A stretch of DNA of 64,000 nt from the NCBI RefSeq assembly GCF_003034845.1, contig NZ_PZKC01000003.1:1-64000 (forward strand). Direction: 5' to 3'. Made by a program: the position numbers and the translations under genes. Origin of the DNA: Pseudothauera lacus (GTDB lineage: Bacteria; Pseudomonadota; Gammaproteobacteria; Burkholderiales; Rhodocyclaceae). The notes under the pieces were generated by a model that was not told the origin of the DNA, made no database searches, and saw only the letters and a program-made list of their open reading frames with translations. The stretch's first letter is position 1, and every line of letters starts with the position of its first letter. This document shows, one piece after another, positions 47,348 to 57,549 of this stretch.

Positions 47348-49401
47348 GCAGTCACCATTCCATTGTGGCGTAGCAGGGCATCCACCCGCGGCTCGCGACC
47401 GCGGAAGGCCTTGAACGACTCCAGCGCCGGACGGCTGCCGCCGACCGCGAGGATCTCGCGCCAGAAGCGCGCGCCGGTTTCCGCATCGAGCAGGCTGCCA
47501 CGGCCCTGCCCGGCTTCCTCGAAGGCTTCGAAAGCGTCGGCGGAAAGCACTTCCGCCCACTTGTAACTGTAGTAGCCGGCGGCGTAACCGCCGGCAAAGA
47601 TGTGCGAGAAACTGTGCGGGAAGCGGTGCCAGGCCGGCGGGATGATCACCGCCACCTCGCGGCGCACCTCGTCGAGCAGGGCGAGCACGCGCTCCACCGG
47701 CACCGGGCCTGCACTGGCGTCCACCTCGCCGTGCAGGCGCAGGTCGAACATCGAGAACTCGAGCTGGCGCACGGTCTGCATGCCGCTCTGGAAGTTCTTG
47801 GCGGCGATCATCTTGTCGAACAGCGCGCGCGGCAAGGGCTCGCCGGACTCCACATGGGCGGTCATTGCGCTGAGCACGTCCCACTCCCAGCAGAAGTTCT
47901 CCATGAACTGGCTGGGCAGTTCCACCGCGTCCCACTCGACGCCGTGGATGCCGGAGACGGCCAGTTCATCCACCTGGGTGAGCAGGTGGTGCAGACCGTG
48001 GCCGGCTTCGTGGAACAGGGTCAGCACGTCGTCGTGGGTGAAGGTCGCCGGCTTGCCGCCTACCGGGCCGGGGAAGTTGCACACCAGGTAGGCGACCGGG
48101 GTGGACACCCCCTCGCGGCCCCGGTAGCGGCTGCGCGCGGAGTCCATCCAGGCGCCGCCGCGCTTGGTGTCGCGCGCATGCAGGTCGAGATAGAAGTGGC
48201 CGATGGTGTCGCCGGCGCGTTCGATGCGGAAGAAGCGCACGTCGGTGTCCCAGCGCGGCGCCTCGTCGGGCAGGATGTCCACGCCGTACAGGGTGCGGAT
48301 CACGCCGAACAGGCCGTCGAGCACCTTGGGTTCGGGGAAGTACTGCTTCACCTCCTGGTCGGAGTAGGCGTAGCGCGCCTGGCGCAGCTTCTCCGAGGCC
48401 CAGCCGATGTCCCACGGCTGCAGATCCGCGAGGCCCAGGTCGTCGCGCGCGAAAGCCTGCAGTTCGGCGAGATCGCGCTCGGCAAAGGGCTTTGCCTTGG
48501 CAGCCAGCTCGCGCAGGAAGTCCAGCACCTGCTGCGGGTCGTCGGCCATCTTGGGGACCAGCGAGACCTCGGCGAAGTTGCGGTAGCCCAGCATGCGCGC
48601 TTCCTCGTCGCGCAGGGCGAGGATGCGGCCGATCAGCGGGCCGTTGTCCCATTCCGCCTTGCCGGCTTCTGAAGCGCGGGTGGCGTAGGCGCGGTACATG
48701 CGCTCGCGCAGGGCGCGGTCGTCGGCGTACTGCATCACCGGCAGGTAGGCGGGCATCTGCAGGGTGAATTTCCAGCCCGGCTGGCCGTCGCGTTCGGCGG
48801 CGGCGCGCGCGGCTTCCAGCGCGTCGGCCGGAATGCCGGCCACGCCGGTTTCGTCGCGGACGTATTCGGCGTGGGCGTTGGTGGCATCGAGCAGGTTCTC
48901 GGAGAACTTCGCCGCCAGCTGCGACTGCTCTTCCTGGATGGCCTGGAAGCGCGGCTTGAGTTCATCGGGCAGTTCGGCGCCGGAGAGGCGGAAGTCGCGC
49001 ACTTCGTGTTCCACGATGCGCCGGCGTACCGCCGACAGAGTGGTGAATTCCGCGCTTTCGGCGAGCGCCTTGTACTTGCCGAACAGCGCCAGGTTCTGCC
49101 CCACCTCGGCGTAGAAGCGCGATACCTCGGGCAGCATGGCGTTGTAGGCCTCGCGCCATTCGGGCACGTCCTTGACGCTGTGCAGGTGGCCGACCACGCC
49201 CCAGGCGCGCCCCAGACGCTCGCCGGCCTCGGTGAGCGGCACGACGAAACCGTCCCAGCTGCTCGGCGCGTCGTCGGCGGTCAGGCGCGCGATCAGCGTG
49301 CGGTTGTCGTCGATCAGCTGGCGGAGCGCCGGAGCGACGTGCTCCGGGCGGATGGCGTCGAAGTCGGGGAGGGCGGCAAGGTGCAGCAGGGGATTGCTCA
49401 T
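47344..49401 (-). CDS. prlC: Oligopeptidase A
   Basis: A 685-residue cytoplasmic M3 zinc metallopeptidase that degrades peptides including cleaved signal peptides. The zinc motif HEAGHGLHH is at about residue 463, and the family landmark FARDDLGLADLQPWDI, the ALLDEVRREVAV and GGYAAGYYSYKWAE regions are present. Length matches E. coli PrlC. ATG 49401 follows the start of a short 114-base gap. Confidence 0.95.
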   Translation of the reverse strand: MSNPLLHLAALPDFDAIRPEHVAPALRQLIDDNRTLIARLTADDAPSSWDGFVVPLTEAGERLGRAWGVVGHLHSVKDVPEWREAYNAMLPEVSRFYAEVGQNLALFGKYKALAESAEFTTLSAVRRRIVEHEVRDFRLSGAELPDELKPRFQAIQEEQSQLAAKFSENLLDATNAHAEYVRDETGVAGIPADALEAARAAAERDGQPGWKFTLQMPAYLPVMQYADDRALRERMYRAYATRASEAGKAEWDNGPLIGRILALRDEEARMLGYRNFAEVSLVPKMADDPQQVLDFLRELAAKAKPFAERDLAELQAFARDDLGLADLQPWDIGWASEKLRQARYAYSDQEVKQYFPEPKVLDGLFGVIRTLYGVDILPDEAPRWDTDVRFFRIERAGDTIGHFYLDLHARDTKRGGAWMDSARSRYRGREGVSTPVAYLVCNFPGPVGGKPATFTHDDVLTLFHEAGHGLHHLLTQVDELAVSGIHGVEWDAVELPSQFMENFCWEWDVLSAMTAHVESGEPLPRALFDKMIAAKNFQSGMQTVRQLEFSMFDLRLHGEVDASAGPVPVERVLALLDEVRREVAVIIPPAWHRFPHSFSHIFAGGYAAGYYSYKWAEVLSADAFEAFEEAGQGRGSLLDAETGARFWREILAVGGSRPALESFKAFRGREPRVDALLRHNGMVTA

Positions 49402-49515
49402 GGGGCGGCGGTTCCGGGCAGCTATGCAGAAGTGCTGTATTGTGCCGAAAAAGCGCCCGCGATGCGTGCTGTGCCCTGCTATTCGTGCAATAGCCCGCCG
49501 CCATCGGCGGCGGTT

Positions 49516-50784
49516 TCAGCGCCCGCCGGGGGCCTGCCAGATGTTGCGGCAGCCGGTTTCGCGGATGAAGAAGCTGGACAACGCACCGAGCACGCCGGCT
49601 GCGGCGAGCAGGCCGATGCCGAGGCGGAAGGTGTCGGCCGAATAGATGCGCACACCGTCAATCACCGTGCCGTCCCAGCCCCAGTCCATCACCAGTCCCA
49701 CCGCCGGCTGCAGCAGCGCACCGGCGAGGAAGCCGCCCATGTTGGTGACGCTGGTGCTCATGCCGGAGAGCTGGGGCGGATTCACTTCCTTGGCGCATGC
49801 CCAGGTCAGCGAGAAACTCGAGGTGGTCAGGCCCATCAGGGCAAACAGGGCATACGACAGCCCGACCGGCATGCGCAGTGCGGACAACCACACCAGCCAC
49901 AGCAGGCAGTAGGCCAGGCTGGCGGCGATCAGCACCGGCTTGCGGCGGCCGAGCTTGTCCGACAGCGAGCCGATGGCCAGGCAGCCGACGGCGAAGCCGG
50001 CGAAGAACAGCGACAGGTGGCTGGCGGCTTCCACCCGGCTCAGTTCGTGCACCTGCACCAGGTAGGGTGTTGCCCACAGCCCGGCAAAGGCGAAGAAGCT
50101 GCCGGCGAGGCCGAAATTCACCCATACCGCCGGCCAGGTGGCGCGGTTCCTCAGCACGCCGAGCAGGCCGTTGATGACCACCGTGCGGTCGAAGCGCGGA
50201 CGCGCAGTGTCAGCACTGCGCCCTTCCTTGACGAACAACCAGCAGGCCACCGCCAGCACCGCCGAGATGACCGCGGCGCCGAAGAAAATTCCGCGCCAGG
50301 AGGTGACCTGCGCGAGTGCCGCGAGCGGGGTGCCGGCAAGCACCGAGCCGAGGTTGCCGAGCAGCATCGACAGTCCCACCATGGTGGCAAAGCGGCGCTC
50401 ATCGAACCACACCGCGATCAGCTTCAGCATGGCGATGAAGACCACCGACACGCCCAGCCCGATCAGGGTGCGGCCGACCAGCGCGATATCCAGATTCGGT
50501 GCGAGGCCGAACAGCAGGCTGCCGGCCGCCGCCACTACGCAGCCGGTGACGAGGATGCGGCGCGGGCCGAGGGTATCCACCAGGATGCCGGTGGGCACCT
50601 GCATGATGGTGTACACGTAGAAATAGGTTGCCGCCAGCACGCCCAGCGAGGCTGCGCTGGTCTGGAAGGCGAGGGCCAGATCCTGGGCGATGCCGGCAGG
50701 CGCGAAACGATGGAAGAAGGACAGGATGTAGGCGGCAATGACGACGGCCATCGCCAGCCCGCGTCCGCTGGCGGGGATCTGCAT
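49516..50784 (-). CDS. Major facilitator superfamily transporter
   Basis: A 422-residue membrane protein with about 12 hydrophobic segments in two halves. MFS motif A appears as VDTLGPRRILVTG between helices 2 and 3 and again as LSDKLGRRKPVL in the second half. The substrate cannot be read from sequence; the family includes organic-anion and hexuronate transporters. The ribosome site AGGAG precedes the start. Confidence 0.85.
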   Translation of the reverse strand: MQIPASGRGLAMAVVIAAYILSFFHRFAPAGIAQDLALAFQTSAASLGVLAATYFYVYTIMQVPTGILVDTLGPRRILVTGCVVAAAGSLLFGLAPNLDIALVGRTLIGLGVSVVFIAMLKLIAVWFDERRFATMVGLSMLLGNLGSVLAGTPLAALAQVTSWRGIFFGAAVISAVLAVACWLFVKEGRSADTARPRFDRTVVINGLLGVLRNRATWPAVWVNFGLAGSFFAFAGLWATPYLVQVHELSRVEAASHLSLFFAGFAVGCLAIGSLSDKLGRRKPVLIAASLAYCLLWLVWLSALRMPVGLSYALFALMGLTTSSFSLTWACAKEVNPPQLSGMSTSVTNMGGFLAGALLQPAVGLVMDWGWDGTVIDGVRIYSADTFRLGIGLLAAAGVLGALSSFFIRETGCRNIWQAPGGR

Positions 50785-51037
50785 GTTTGTCTCCTGAGGG
50801 GCCTGCGGCCTGATTGTTGTTTTTTGAACCGGGGGGTGTCGCTAGCGCGGCGCTTCTCCTTTAAGGGGAGGGGTTGTTGACGAGGTTCGACGGACCTTGG
50901 TCGTTCCCGCCGGAAACCCATCCCCCTCCTGTCCTGTCCAGGGCCGGCTTTGCACAGCCGGCCCGCTCAGCCGGCGCCAAGCATGCTTCGCGAAACCCCG
51001 GCTTCGCCCCCTTGAAGGGGGAGGAGAGGTCAGGAGC
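50785..51037. other. Intergenic stretch with GC-rich imperfect palindromes
   Basis: No gene. CTCCTTTAAGGGGAG-like sequence (50856-50870) and CCCCCTTGAAGGGGG (51007-51021) are similar imperfect palindromes, about 145 bases apart, flanking a GCCGGC-rich centre. They resemble dispersed intergenic repeats of betaproteobacteria. The second may help end purC. Confidence 0.4.
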
Positions 51038-51973
51038 TCAGCCCAGGGGAGTGCCGGTCAGGCGCTCGTAGGCCTCGCGGTACTTCGCTGCGGTGTGCTC
51101 GATGACCTCGGCCGGCAGGCGTGGCCCGGGGGCCTTCTTGTTCCAGTCCAGGGTCTCCAGGTAGTCGCGCACATACTGCTTGTCGAAGGACGGCGGGCTG
51201 ATCCCTTCGCGGTAGCTGTCGGCGGGCCAGAAGCGCGACGAATCCGGAGTCAGCGCCTCGTCGATCAGATGCAGCGTGCCGGCGGCATCGACGCCGAATT
51301 CGAACTTGGTGTCGGCGATGATGATGCCGCGCCCGGCGGCGTAGTCGGCGGCCTGGGTGTACAGCGCAATCGCCGCATCGCGGGCTTCCTCGGCCAGGCC
51401 CGCGCCGCTCTTGCCGGTGCCGGCGAGCGCTTCGGCCAGAACGGCGTCGCAGTTGGCCTGGGCAACGGCGAAGGAGACGTTCTCGTCGTGGTCACCCACT
51501 TCGGCCTTGGTGGCCGGGGTGAAGATCGGCGCCGGCAGCTTTGCCGCCTGCTGCAGGCCGGCGGGCAGTTCGATGCCGCAGATCGCCCCGGTGGTCTGGT
51601 AATCCTTCCAGCCCGAGCCGATCACGTAGCCGCGCACCACGGCCTCGATGGGCAGCGGCTTGAGGCGCTTGACCACCAGCGCGCGTCCCGCGACCTGGTC
51701 GCGCTCGTCGGCGGCCACCACGGTTTGCGGATCGATGCCGGTAAGCTGGTTGGGGACGATGTGGCCGAGGCGGTCGAACCAGAAATTGGCCAGCGCGGTC
51801 AGCACCCGGCCCTTGTCCGGAATCGGGTCCGGCAGGATGACGTCGAAGGCGGACAGCCGGTCGCTGGTGACGATCAGCAGTTTGTCGGCATCGACCGCGT
51901 AGATGTCGCGCACCTTGCCGCGGCCGAGCAGCGGCAGGCTCTTGATGGTGGATTCGAACAGGGGAGTGCTCAC
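51038..51973 (-). CDS. purC: Phosphoribosylaminoimidazole-succinocarboxamide synthase
   Basis: Joins aspartate to CAIR in purine synthesis (SAICAR synthetase). It has 311 residues, the longer form of the family. Seen are [42 protein letters not shown], the [18 protein letters not shown] substrate region and [14 protein letters not shown] 51973 is the likely start, 30 bases behind a TATAAT. Confidence 0.96.
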   Translation of the reverse strand: MSTPLFESTIKSLPLLGRGKVRDIYAVDADKLLIVTSDRLSAFDVILPDPIPDKGRVLTALANFWFDRLGHIVPNQLTGIDPQTVVAADERDQVAGRALVVKRLKPLPIEAVVRGYVIGSGWKDYQTTGAICGIELPAGLQQAAKLPAPIFTPATKAEVGDHDENVSFAVAQANCDAVLAEALAGTGKSGAGLAEEARDAAIALYTQAADYAAGRGIIIADTKFEFGVDAAGTLHLIDEALTPDSSRFWPADSYREGISPPSFDKQYVRDYLETLDWNKKAPGPRLPAEVIEHTAAKYREAYERLTGTPLG

Positions 51974-52003
51974 GGTGACGGTACCGGTCGAGATAAAGGG
52001 GGA

Positions 52004-52009
52004 ATTATA
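52004..52009 (-). promoter_or_regulatory. -10 element of purC
   Basis: TATAAT on the minus strand, 31 bases before the purC start. A matching -35 is not clear. It indicates that purC has its own promoter in the 49-base gap after the upstream gene. Confidence 0.5.
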
Positions 52010-52022
52010 GCCGGGGCCGGCA

Positions 52023-52958
52023 CTACAGCAGTGCATGACCCAGGGTGCGCAAGGCGATGCCCACTGCCGCGCCGGCCAGCGCTGGGCGCAGCACGCCGGC
52101 CACCCGCCGCCCGGCGGAGATCAGCACTGCCACGCCGGCCACGTCGAGCGGGTGGATGAGGAAGCCGGCGCTGCCGTTGAGCACCGCCACGCTGGCGCTG
52201 CCCTCGCGCAGCATCTCGTCCATCACCCCCATCATCGCGGTGCCGCCGGCGATGTACTTGGTCAGCGTGGGCAGGATCAAGGCAGGGTCGATGGCCAGTA
52301 CGGCGAGCAGCGGGGTCAGCAGCGTGGTCAGCGCGTCGATGGCGCCGCTGGCACGCAGCGCCATCACCGCGACCAGTGCCAGCACCAGCATCGGGATGGC
52401 GCCCACGGCGATCTTGAAGGCTTCCGCGCCGGCGCGGTTGATGACGTCGAGCACGCCCTTGGCATCGTCCGCGCTGCGGTGATGCAGGGTCTCGTCCACC
52501 GGTCCTTCTACCGCCGACAGCTTGCGCCCGAATACATGCCAGGTGGCCGCCGCGGCAAGCAGGCCGCCGGCCATGGAGAGCGTCAGGGTGAGGGCGAAGT
52601 TCAGCCCCATCGCCGCCATCGGGAAGGTGACGTTGGCCTGCGCCATCGCCATCACCATCGCCAGGGTGGCCGCCAGATGGCGGTCGGAGGCGCCGCGCCC
52701 TTCCATCATGGTGAGCGTGGCCACCGGCGCGGCGAAGCTGACGAAGTTGATCTGCAGCGCAGCGAACACGCCGAGCCCGGTGAGACCCGCCGGGCGCAGC
52801 AGCGGCGTGGCGCGCTGCACCACCCAGTCGATGACACCACGCGCTTCGAGCAGGCGCATCAGCGACAGCATCACCACCATGATGGGCAGCAGCACGAAGA
52901 GGGCCAGCTCGACGGCCGAGCGGCCGGCGCGCAGGATGATGTCGGTGAGCAGGTCCAT
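52023..52958 (-). CDS. Nucleoside-recognition (Gate) domain membrane protein
   Basis: A 311-residue protein with about eight hydrophobic segments and the Gate/nucleoside-recognition fold shared with SpmA/SpmB and nucleoside transporters. Two similar halves are seen, around [21 protein letters not shown] and [18 protein letters not shown]. The substrate is unknown; the name does not prove nucleoside transport. It is separate from purC, which has its own -10. Confidence 0.75.
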   Translation of the reverse strand: MDLLTDIILRAGRSAVELALFVLLPIMVVMLSLMRLLEARGVIDWVVQRATPLLRPAGLTGLGVFAALQINFVSFAAPVATLTMMEGRGASDRHLAATLAMVMAMAQANVTFPMAAMGLNFALTLTLSMAGGLLAAAATWHVFGRKLSAVEGPVDETLHHRSADDAKGVLDVINRAGAEAFKIAVGAIPMLVLALVAVMALRASGAIDALTTLLTPLLAVLAIDPALILPTLTKYIAGGTAMMGVMDEMLREGSASVAVLNGSAGFLIHPLDVAGVAVLISAGRRVAGVLRPALAGAAVGIALRTLGHALL

Positions 52959-53148
52959 CGAAGGCGGGGCTTGAATGCGATGCGACGCATGCTACCGCGC
53001 CGGCGTCCGGCGCACGAGTGACAGATGCCGCGCGCTCGACCGATACGCCCGCTTGCGCTGCAGCACGGCGGTGGCTAAGGTGAGCAATGCAATGGTCATC
53101 GAGGCGGCGTCTGCCGGCAGGGCCGCCAACGACATGGAAGGGAACGCG

Positions 53149-54678
53149 ATGAAAAGGCGCGCTGGCGTATTCCTGCTGTGGCTGCTGGCCGGCATCCTGC
53201 CGGTGTCGGCGGCGCAGGCGCAGGTGTTGCCGGCCTTGCGCATCGACCCCACGCAGGTCACCGTTTCGGGCATCTCCTCGGGCGCCTACATGGCGGTGCA
53301 GTTCGGCGTCGCCCATGCCGAGGTGGTCAGCGGGGTCGCCGCCACCGCCGGCGGGCCGTATTTCTGTGCCGGCGGCGACGCCCTTGGTGGAGCAGCGGTG
53401 GGGCGGGTGATCGCGCGCTGCATGCAGGGCGACCCGGCCTATCCGGCGCGCCCGATCGGCGTTGACGAACGGCGTGCGATGGCCGCCGCGACCCGGCAAT
53501 GGGCGGAAGAGGGCCGCATTGCGCCCCTCTCCGCACTTGCCGCGCAGCGCGTGTGGCTGTTCCACGGCTATAACGACGGCATCGTCAGACGAGCGGTGGT
53601 CGACGCCCTGTTCGACTGGTACCGCGAGTTCGTGCCCGGGCAGCAGGTGTTCTACCGCAACGACATGAATGCGGCGCACGCGCAGATCAGCGCCACATGC
53701 ACGCGCCCCGCGGCAGCCGATGGCGGAGCGGCATGCAATGCCTGCACGCAGACCGGCGGGCAGTACATCAATGCCTGCATCGATCCCCTGGGCGGCGGGG
53801 CTTACGATGCGGCCGGCGCTGCCCTGCAGCTGTTTCACGGGCCCTTGCTGCCGCCTGTCGATGCCGCCGGCGCGGGGACGGTGCAGGCCTTCGATCAGCG
53901 CCCCTATGTGCGCCGTGGGGAGCGTGAACGCTCACCCGTGCGCGTGGCGCTCGCCGATACCGGCTATCTGTACCTGCCGGCGCCCTGCGCGGCGGGCGAA
54001 CCGTGCCGCCTGCACGTGGCTTTCCACGGCTGCCAGCAGCAGGCCGAGCGCATCGGGCTGGCCTTCGTCAACGGCGCGGGGTTCAACGAATGGGCGGCGG
54101 CCAACCGCATCGTCGTGCTCTATCCGCAGACGGTGGCGACCCGTGCCGTGCCCTTTACGCCGTACAACCCGCAGGGCTGCTGGGACTGGTGGGGCTACAA
54201 CGACTTCTTCTTCGACTTTGCCGGACGTTATGCCACCCGTGAGGGAGTGCAGGTCGCCGCGGTGTGGCGCATGGTGCAGCGCCTGATGTCCGGGGGCGAA
54301 GGCCGCGTGGAAGCGGCGCCGGCGAGCGTGCCGGAGCTGCTCCGCGTCGATGTTTCGGCACGCGCCGTGGCCCTGAGCTGGGTGCCGGCGGCGGGTGCGG
54401 TGGCGTATCGCCTCCTGCGTCATGACGACGAGGCCGGTGGGGCAGCGGTCGAAACCATCGTAAACGCGCCGCCCTTCGTAGACCACGGCGTGCTGCCGGC
54501 GCGCAGCTACCGCTACCGCCTGCAGGCCCTCGCCGCCGACGGCGCAGCGGGTGAGGAATCGGCCGAGCTGGTGCTGCGCACGGCGTCCGAGGCGCCGCCT
54601 TGTGATCCTTATTATTCGCTGGCGGCGGATCGTCCGGTGGATGCGCGCAATCGCCCGAGCGCGGCGGTCTGTCCCTGA
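53149..54678 (+). CDS. Secreted PHB depolymerase-like esterase with fibronectin III domain
   Basis: A 509-residue exported alpha/beta-hydrolase. The signal peptide ends near AAQA (24). The lipase box GISSG (41-45) with probable nucleophile S43 follows at once, which puts it at the very start of the mature fold as in some PHB depolymerases. Later come FHGYNDGIV, AFHGCQQQ and a C-terminal fibronectin III domain (about 395-485). It probably attacks extracellular polyhydroxybutyrate or oligomers. Start 53149 has ribosome site AAGGGAA; an ATG five codons earlier is less likely. Several Cys suggest disulfides, consistent with export. Confidence 0.83.
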   Translation: MKRRAGVFLLWLLAGILPVSAAQAQVLPALRIDPTQVTVSGISSGAYMAVQFGVAHAEVVSGVAATAGGPYFCAGGDALGGAAVGRVIARCMQGDPAYPARPIGVDERRAMAAATRQWAEEGRIAPLSALAAQRVWLFHGYNDGIVRRAVVDALFDWYREFVPGQQVFYRNDMNAAHAQISATCTRPAAADGGAACNACTQTGGQYINACIDPLGGGAYDAAGAALQLFHGPLLPPVDAAGAGTVQAFDQRPYVRRGERERSPVRVALADTGYLYLPAPCAAGEPCRLHVAFHGCQQQAERIGLAFVNGAGFNEWAAANRIVVLYPQTVATRAVPFTPYNPQGCWDWWGYNDFFFDFAGRYATREGVQVAAVWRMVQRLMSGGEGRVEAAPASVPELLRVDVSARAVALSWVPAAGAVAYRLLRHDDEAGGAAVETIVNAPPFVDHGVLPARSYRYRLQALAADGAAGEESAELVLRTASEAPPCDPYYSLAADRPVDARNRPSAAVCP

Positions 54679-54693
54679 GCACGGTAAACGACA

Positions 54694-54717
54694 GACGCCC
54701 GCGCGGGCGCGGGCGTC
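54694..54717. terminator. Hairpin between convergent phaZ-like gene and aceB
   Basis: A perfect 10-bp stem GACGCCCGCG/CGCGGGCGTC around CGGG. It stands in the 60-base gap between the two stops and can serve both strands, though it lacks a long T-tract. Confidence 0.65.
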
Positions 54718-54738
54718 ATCGTTGCGGGGTGGCTGTGC

Positions 54739-56337
54739 TCAGTCCATCGCCTCGTACAGCGGCAGGGTGAGGAACTCGGGGAAGTCGTCGGAGAGCGACA
54801 TCTCTTCGAAGATCTTCGCCGCCTGGTCGTAGGTGGCGGTGTCCTCGCCCTGGGCGGTGACGGTGGCCTTGACCTTGGCGAGCTCCTCGGGGATCAGCGC
54901 GCGCACCATGTCGGCGGTGACCTTGCGGCCGTCGTCGAGCACGCCCTTCGGGCTCACCACCCACTGCCAGATCTGCGAGCGCGAGATCTCCGCGGTGGCG
55001 GCGTCTTCCATCAGGTTGTGGATCGGCACGCAGCCGTTGCCGGCCAGCCAGGAGCCGAGGTAGTGGATGCCGACGTTGATGTTGTTGCGCACGCCCACTT
55101 CGGTGATCGGCTGCTCGGGCTGGAAGTTCATCCAGTCCTTGGGGCCGAAGCTGCCGGAGACCTGCTTGTCCCACTGGTTGGGGCGGTCGCCCAGCACCTT
55201 GACGAATTCTTCCATGGCGATCGACACCAGGCCCGGGTGGGCCACCCAGCCGCCGTCGTAGCCGTCGTTGGCATCGCGGGTCTTGTCGTGGCGGATGCCG
55301 GCCAGCGCCTTGTCGTTGGCGGCGGGGTCGTTCTTGATCGGGATCAGCGCGCTCATGCCGCCCATGGCCGGGGCGCCGCGCTTGTGGCAGGCCTGCACCA
55401 GGGCCAGCGCGTAAGAGCGCATGAAGGGCACTTCCATGGTGATCGCGCCACGGTTGGCAAGGCAGAAGTCCTTGTTCTTCTTGAACTTCTTGATGCAGGA
55501 GAAGATGTAGTCCCAGCGCCCGGCGTTGAGGCCGGCGGAGTGGTTGCGCAGCTCGTACAGGATCTCTTCCATCTCGAAGGTGGCGAGGATGGTTTCGACC
55601 AGCACGGTGGCCTTGATGGTGCCCTGCGGCAGGCCGATGTGGTCCTGCGCCATCACGAAGATGTCGTTCCACAGACGGGCTTCGAGGTGGCTTTCCATCT
55701 TCGGCAGGTAGAAGAAGGGGCCGGCGCCGCGGGCAATCTGTTCCTTGGCGTTGTGGAAGAGGAAGAGCGCGAAGTCGAAGATGCCGCCGGAGACGCGCTG
55801 GCCGTCGACCAGCACGTGCTTCTCGTCCAGGTGCCAGCCGCGCGGGCGCACCTGCAGGGTGGCGATCTTGTCTGCGAGCTTGTACTCCTTGCCGTTTTCG
55901 GCGACGAAGTCGATCTGGCGGCGGATCGCGTCATAGAGGTTCACCTGGCCCTGGATCTGGTTGTACCAGTTCGGGCTGTTGGAATCCTCGAAGTCGGTCA
56001 TGTAGGAGTCGGCGCCCGAGTTGAAGGCGTTGATGATCATCTTGCGCTCGACCGGGCCGGTGATCTCCACGCGGCGGCATTCCAGTGCCTTGGGCAGCGG
56101 CGCGACTTTCCAGTCGCCTTCGCGGATGGCCTTGGTTTCCGGCAGGAAGTCGGGCAGCTCGCCGGCGTCGATGCGCGCCTGGCGGGCGACGCGGGCGGCC
56201 AGCAGTTCCTGGCGGCGCGGTTCGAAGGCGCGGTGCAGCTTGGCGACGAGTTCCAGCGCCTCGCGGGTGAGGATCTGGTCGAAGCGCGGGTGCAGCGGGG
56301 CGTTGATCTGCATGCCCTGGGGCAGGTCGAGGCTCAT
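54739..56337 (-). CDS. aceB: Malate synthase A
   Basis: Condenses glyoxylate with acetyl-CoA to malate in the glyoxylate shunt. It has 532 residues, the size of the short (A) isoform. Seen are PRGWHLDEKHVLVDGQ, TVLVETILATFEMEEILYEL, LNAGRWDYIFS and the catalytic region DGGWVAHPGLVSIAME. The start MSLDLPQG at 56337 follows an AGGAGTTTCC ribosome site. No isocitrate lyase lies in view. The divergent LysR gene is the obvious regulator candidate. Confidence 0.96.
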   Translation of the reverse strand: MSLDLPQGMQINAPLHPRFDQILTREALELVAKLHRAFEPRRQELLAARVARQARIDAGELPDFLPETKAIREGDWKVAPLPKALECRRVEITGPVERKMIINAFNSGADSYMTDFEDSNSPNWYNQIQGQVNLYDAIRRQIDFVAENGKEYKLADKIATLQVRPRGWHLDEKHVLVDGQRVSGGIFDFALFLFHNAKEQIARGAGPFFYLPKMESHLEARLWNDIFVMAQDHIGLPQGTIKATVLVETILATFEMEEILYELRNHSAGLNAGRWDYIFSCIKKFKKNKDFCLANRGAITMEVPFMRSYALALVQACHKRGAPAMGGMSALIPIKNDPAANDKALAGIRHDKTRDANDGYDGGWVAHPGLVSIAMEEFVKVLGDRPNQWDKQVSGSFGPKDWMNFQPEQPITEVGVRNNINVGIHYLGSWLAGNGCVPIHNLMEDAATAEISRSQIWQWVVSPKGVLDDGRKVTADMVRALIPEELAKVKATVTAQGEDTATYDQAAKIFEEMSLSDDFPEFLTLPLYEAMD

Positions 56338-56521
56338 GGAAACTCCTGTCTGAATGGTTGCGAAAAGCGGTGATCTTCGGTGTGCTGCGCCGGGCCGCGG
56401 GCCGTCGCCTGCGGGCTGCGCCCGTCTGAAAGGGTGCTGGCCGCGGGTGGTGTCTCCTCCACCCGGCATGATTTGACAGCGAGTCTATTGCGTCACAAAT
56501 GAAAATAGAAGATAACGGTAT

Positions 56522-56549
56522 ATCAATTGATCTTTTACTTTGAGTAAAA
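56522..56549 (+). promoter_or_regulatory. LysR-type operator pair next to the LysR gene
   Basis: ATCAATTGAT (56522-56531) is a perfect palindrome. TTTTACTTTGAGTAAAA (56533-56549) is a perfect 7-bp inverted repeat with a 3-base centre and contains the T-N11-A core of LysR-type sites. The second touches the regulator's ATG, as expected for autorepression. The aceB start is 185 bases away on the other strand. Confidence 0.55.
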
Positions 56550-56550
56550 A

Positions 56551-57459
56551 ATGGATCAGCTCAAACAGATCGAGAGCTTCGTCAGCGTCGCCACGCGCGG
56601 CTCGCTCTCGGCCGCGGCGCGCGAGGAGGGGGTGACCCCGGCGGTGATCGGCCGCCGCCTCGACGCCCTGGAGGCGCGCCTGGGGGTGAAGCTCCTGCTG
56701 CGCACCACCCGGCGCATCACGCTCACCTTCGAGGGTAGTGCGTTTCTCGAGGACTGCCAGCGCATCCTCAACGATCTTGCCAATGCAGAAGCCTCGGTGA
56801 GTCTGGGCGGCATCAAGCCCAGCGGCCATCTGCGCCTGACTGCGCCGGCAGGTTTCGGGCGCCGCCATGTGGCGCCGCTGGTGATGGACTTCCTGCGCAC
56901 CAACCCGGAAGTCAGCTGCACACTGGAGTTGTCCGACCGTATGGTCGATCTGATCAACGAGAACTTCGATTGCGCCATCCGCATCGGCGAACTGTCCGAC
57001 TCCAGCCTGGTGTCCGTGCGTCTGGCGGAAAACCGCCGCGTGGTGATCGCCAGCCGCGAGTACCTGTCCCGTCACGGCACGCCGCAGACCCCGCAGGACC
57101 TGCTCGCCCACAACTGCCTGTGTCTGGCCCAGCAGCGCGGCTGGCAGTTCCGTGGCGCGGACGGCACCCCCTTGCTGCTGCGCGTTGCCGGCAACCTTGA
57201 ATGCAACGACGGCGCAGTGTTGCGCGACTGGACGCTGGCTGGCCTGGGGCTGGCCTGGCGCTCGCTGTGGGAGGTCGGCGAGGACCTGCGCAGCGGCCGC
57301 CTGGTGCCGGTACTGGAAGACTGGGCCGCGGCGCCGCTGGGCATCTATGCGGTGTTTCCGCAACGCCGCCACCTCGCCCTGCGCATGCGCCTGCTGCTCG
57401 ATCATTTCCGCAGCACCTACGCCCGCCCCGCCTACTGGAACGAGTGCGGAGATGGGTGA
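56551..57459 (+). CDS. LysR-family transcriptional regulator
   Basis: A 302-residue regulator divergent from aceB. The N-terminal winged helix-turn-helix (2-60) reads LKQIESFVSVATRGSLSAAAREEGVTPAVIGRRLDALE in pieces, typical of the family; a substrate-binding periplasmic-protein-like domain follows from about 90. It belongs to the DsdC/CrgA-like branch by its ITLTFEGSAFLEDCQ linker. It probably controls aceB and itself; the inducer is unknown. Confidence 0.88.
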   Translation: MDQLKQIESFVSVATRGSLSAAAREEGVTPAVIGRRLDALEARLGVKLLLRTTRRITLTFEGSAFLEDCQRILNDLANAEASVSLGGIKPSGHLRLTAPAGFGRRHVAPLVMDFLRTNPEVSCTLELSDRMVDLINENFDCAIRIGELSDSSLVSVRLAENRRVVIASREYLSRHGTPQTPQDLLAHNCLCLAQQRGWQFRGADGTPLLLRVAGNLECNDGAVLRDWTLAGLGLAWRSLWEVGEDLRSGRLVPVLEDWAAAPLGIYAVFPQRRHLALRMRLLLDHFRSTYARPAYWNECGDG

Positions 57460-57482
57460 GGGCGGGAGGGGTGAGGGCGGGA

Positions 57483-57512
57483 TTGATGAAACCGCCGTGC
57501 ATCGGGTATATT
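57483..57512 (+). promoter_or_regulatory. Promoter of tRNA-Thr
   Basis: TTGATG at 57483-57488 and TATATT at 57507-57512 with an 18-base spacer, about 38 bases before the tRNA. Confidence 0.55.
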
Positions 57513-57549
57513 GCCGTCCCTTGTGGTGCGTCGTCTGCTGACGTGCCGG

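Noticed and set aside
47602..50880. Long plus-strand frames opposite prlC and the MFS gene
   Set aside because: They cross gene boundaries and a 114-base gap, have no start signals, and lie opposite strongly supported genes.
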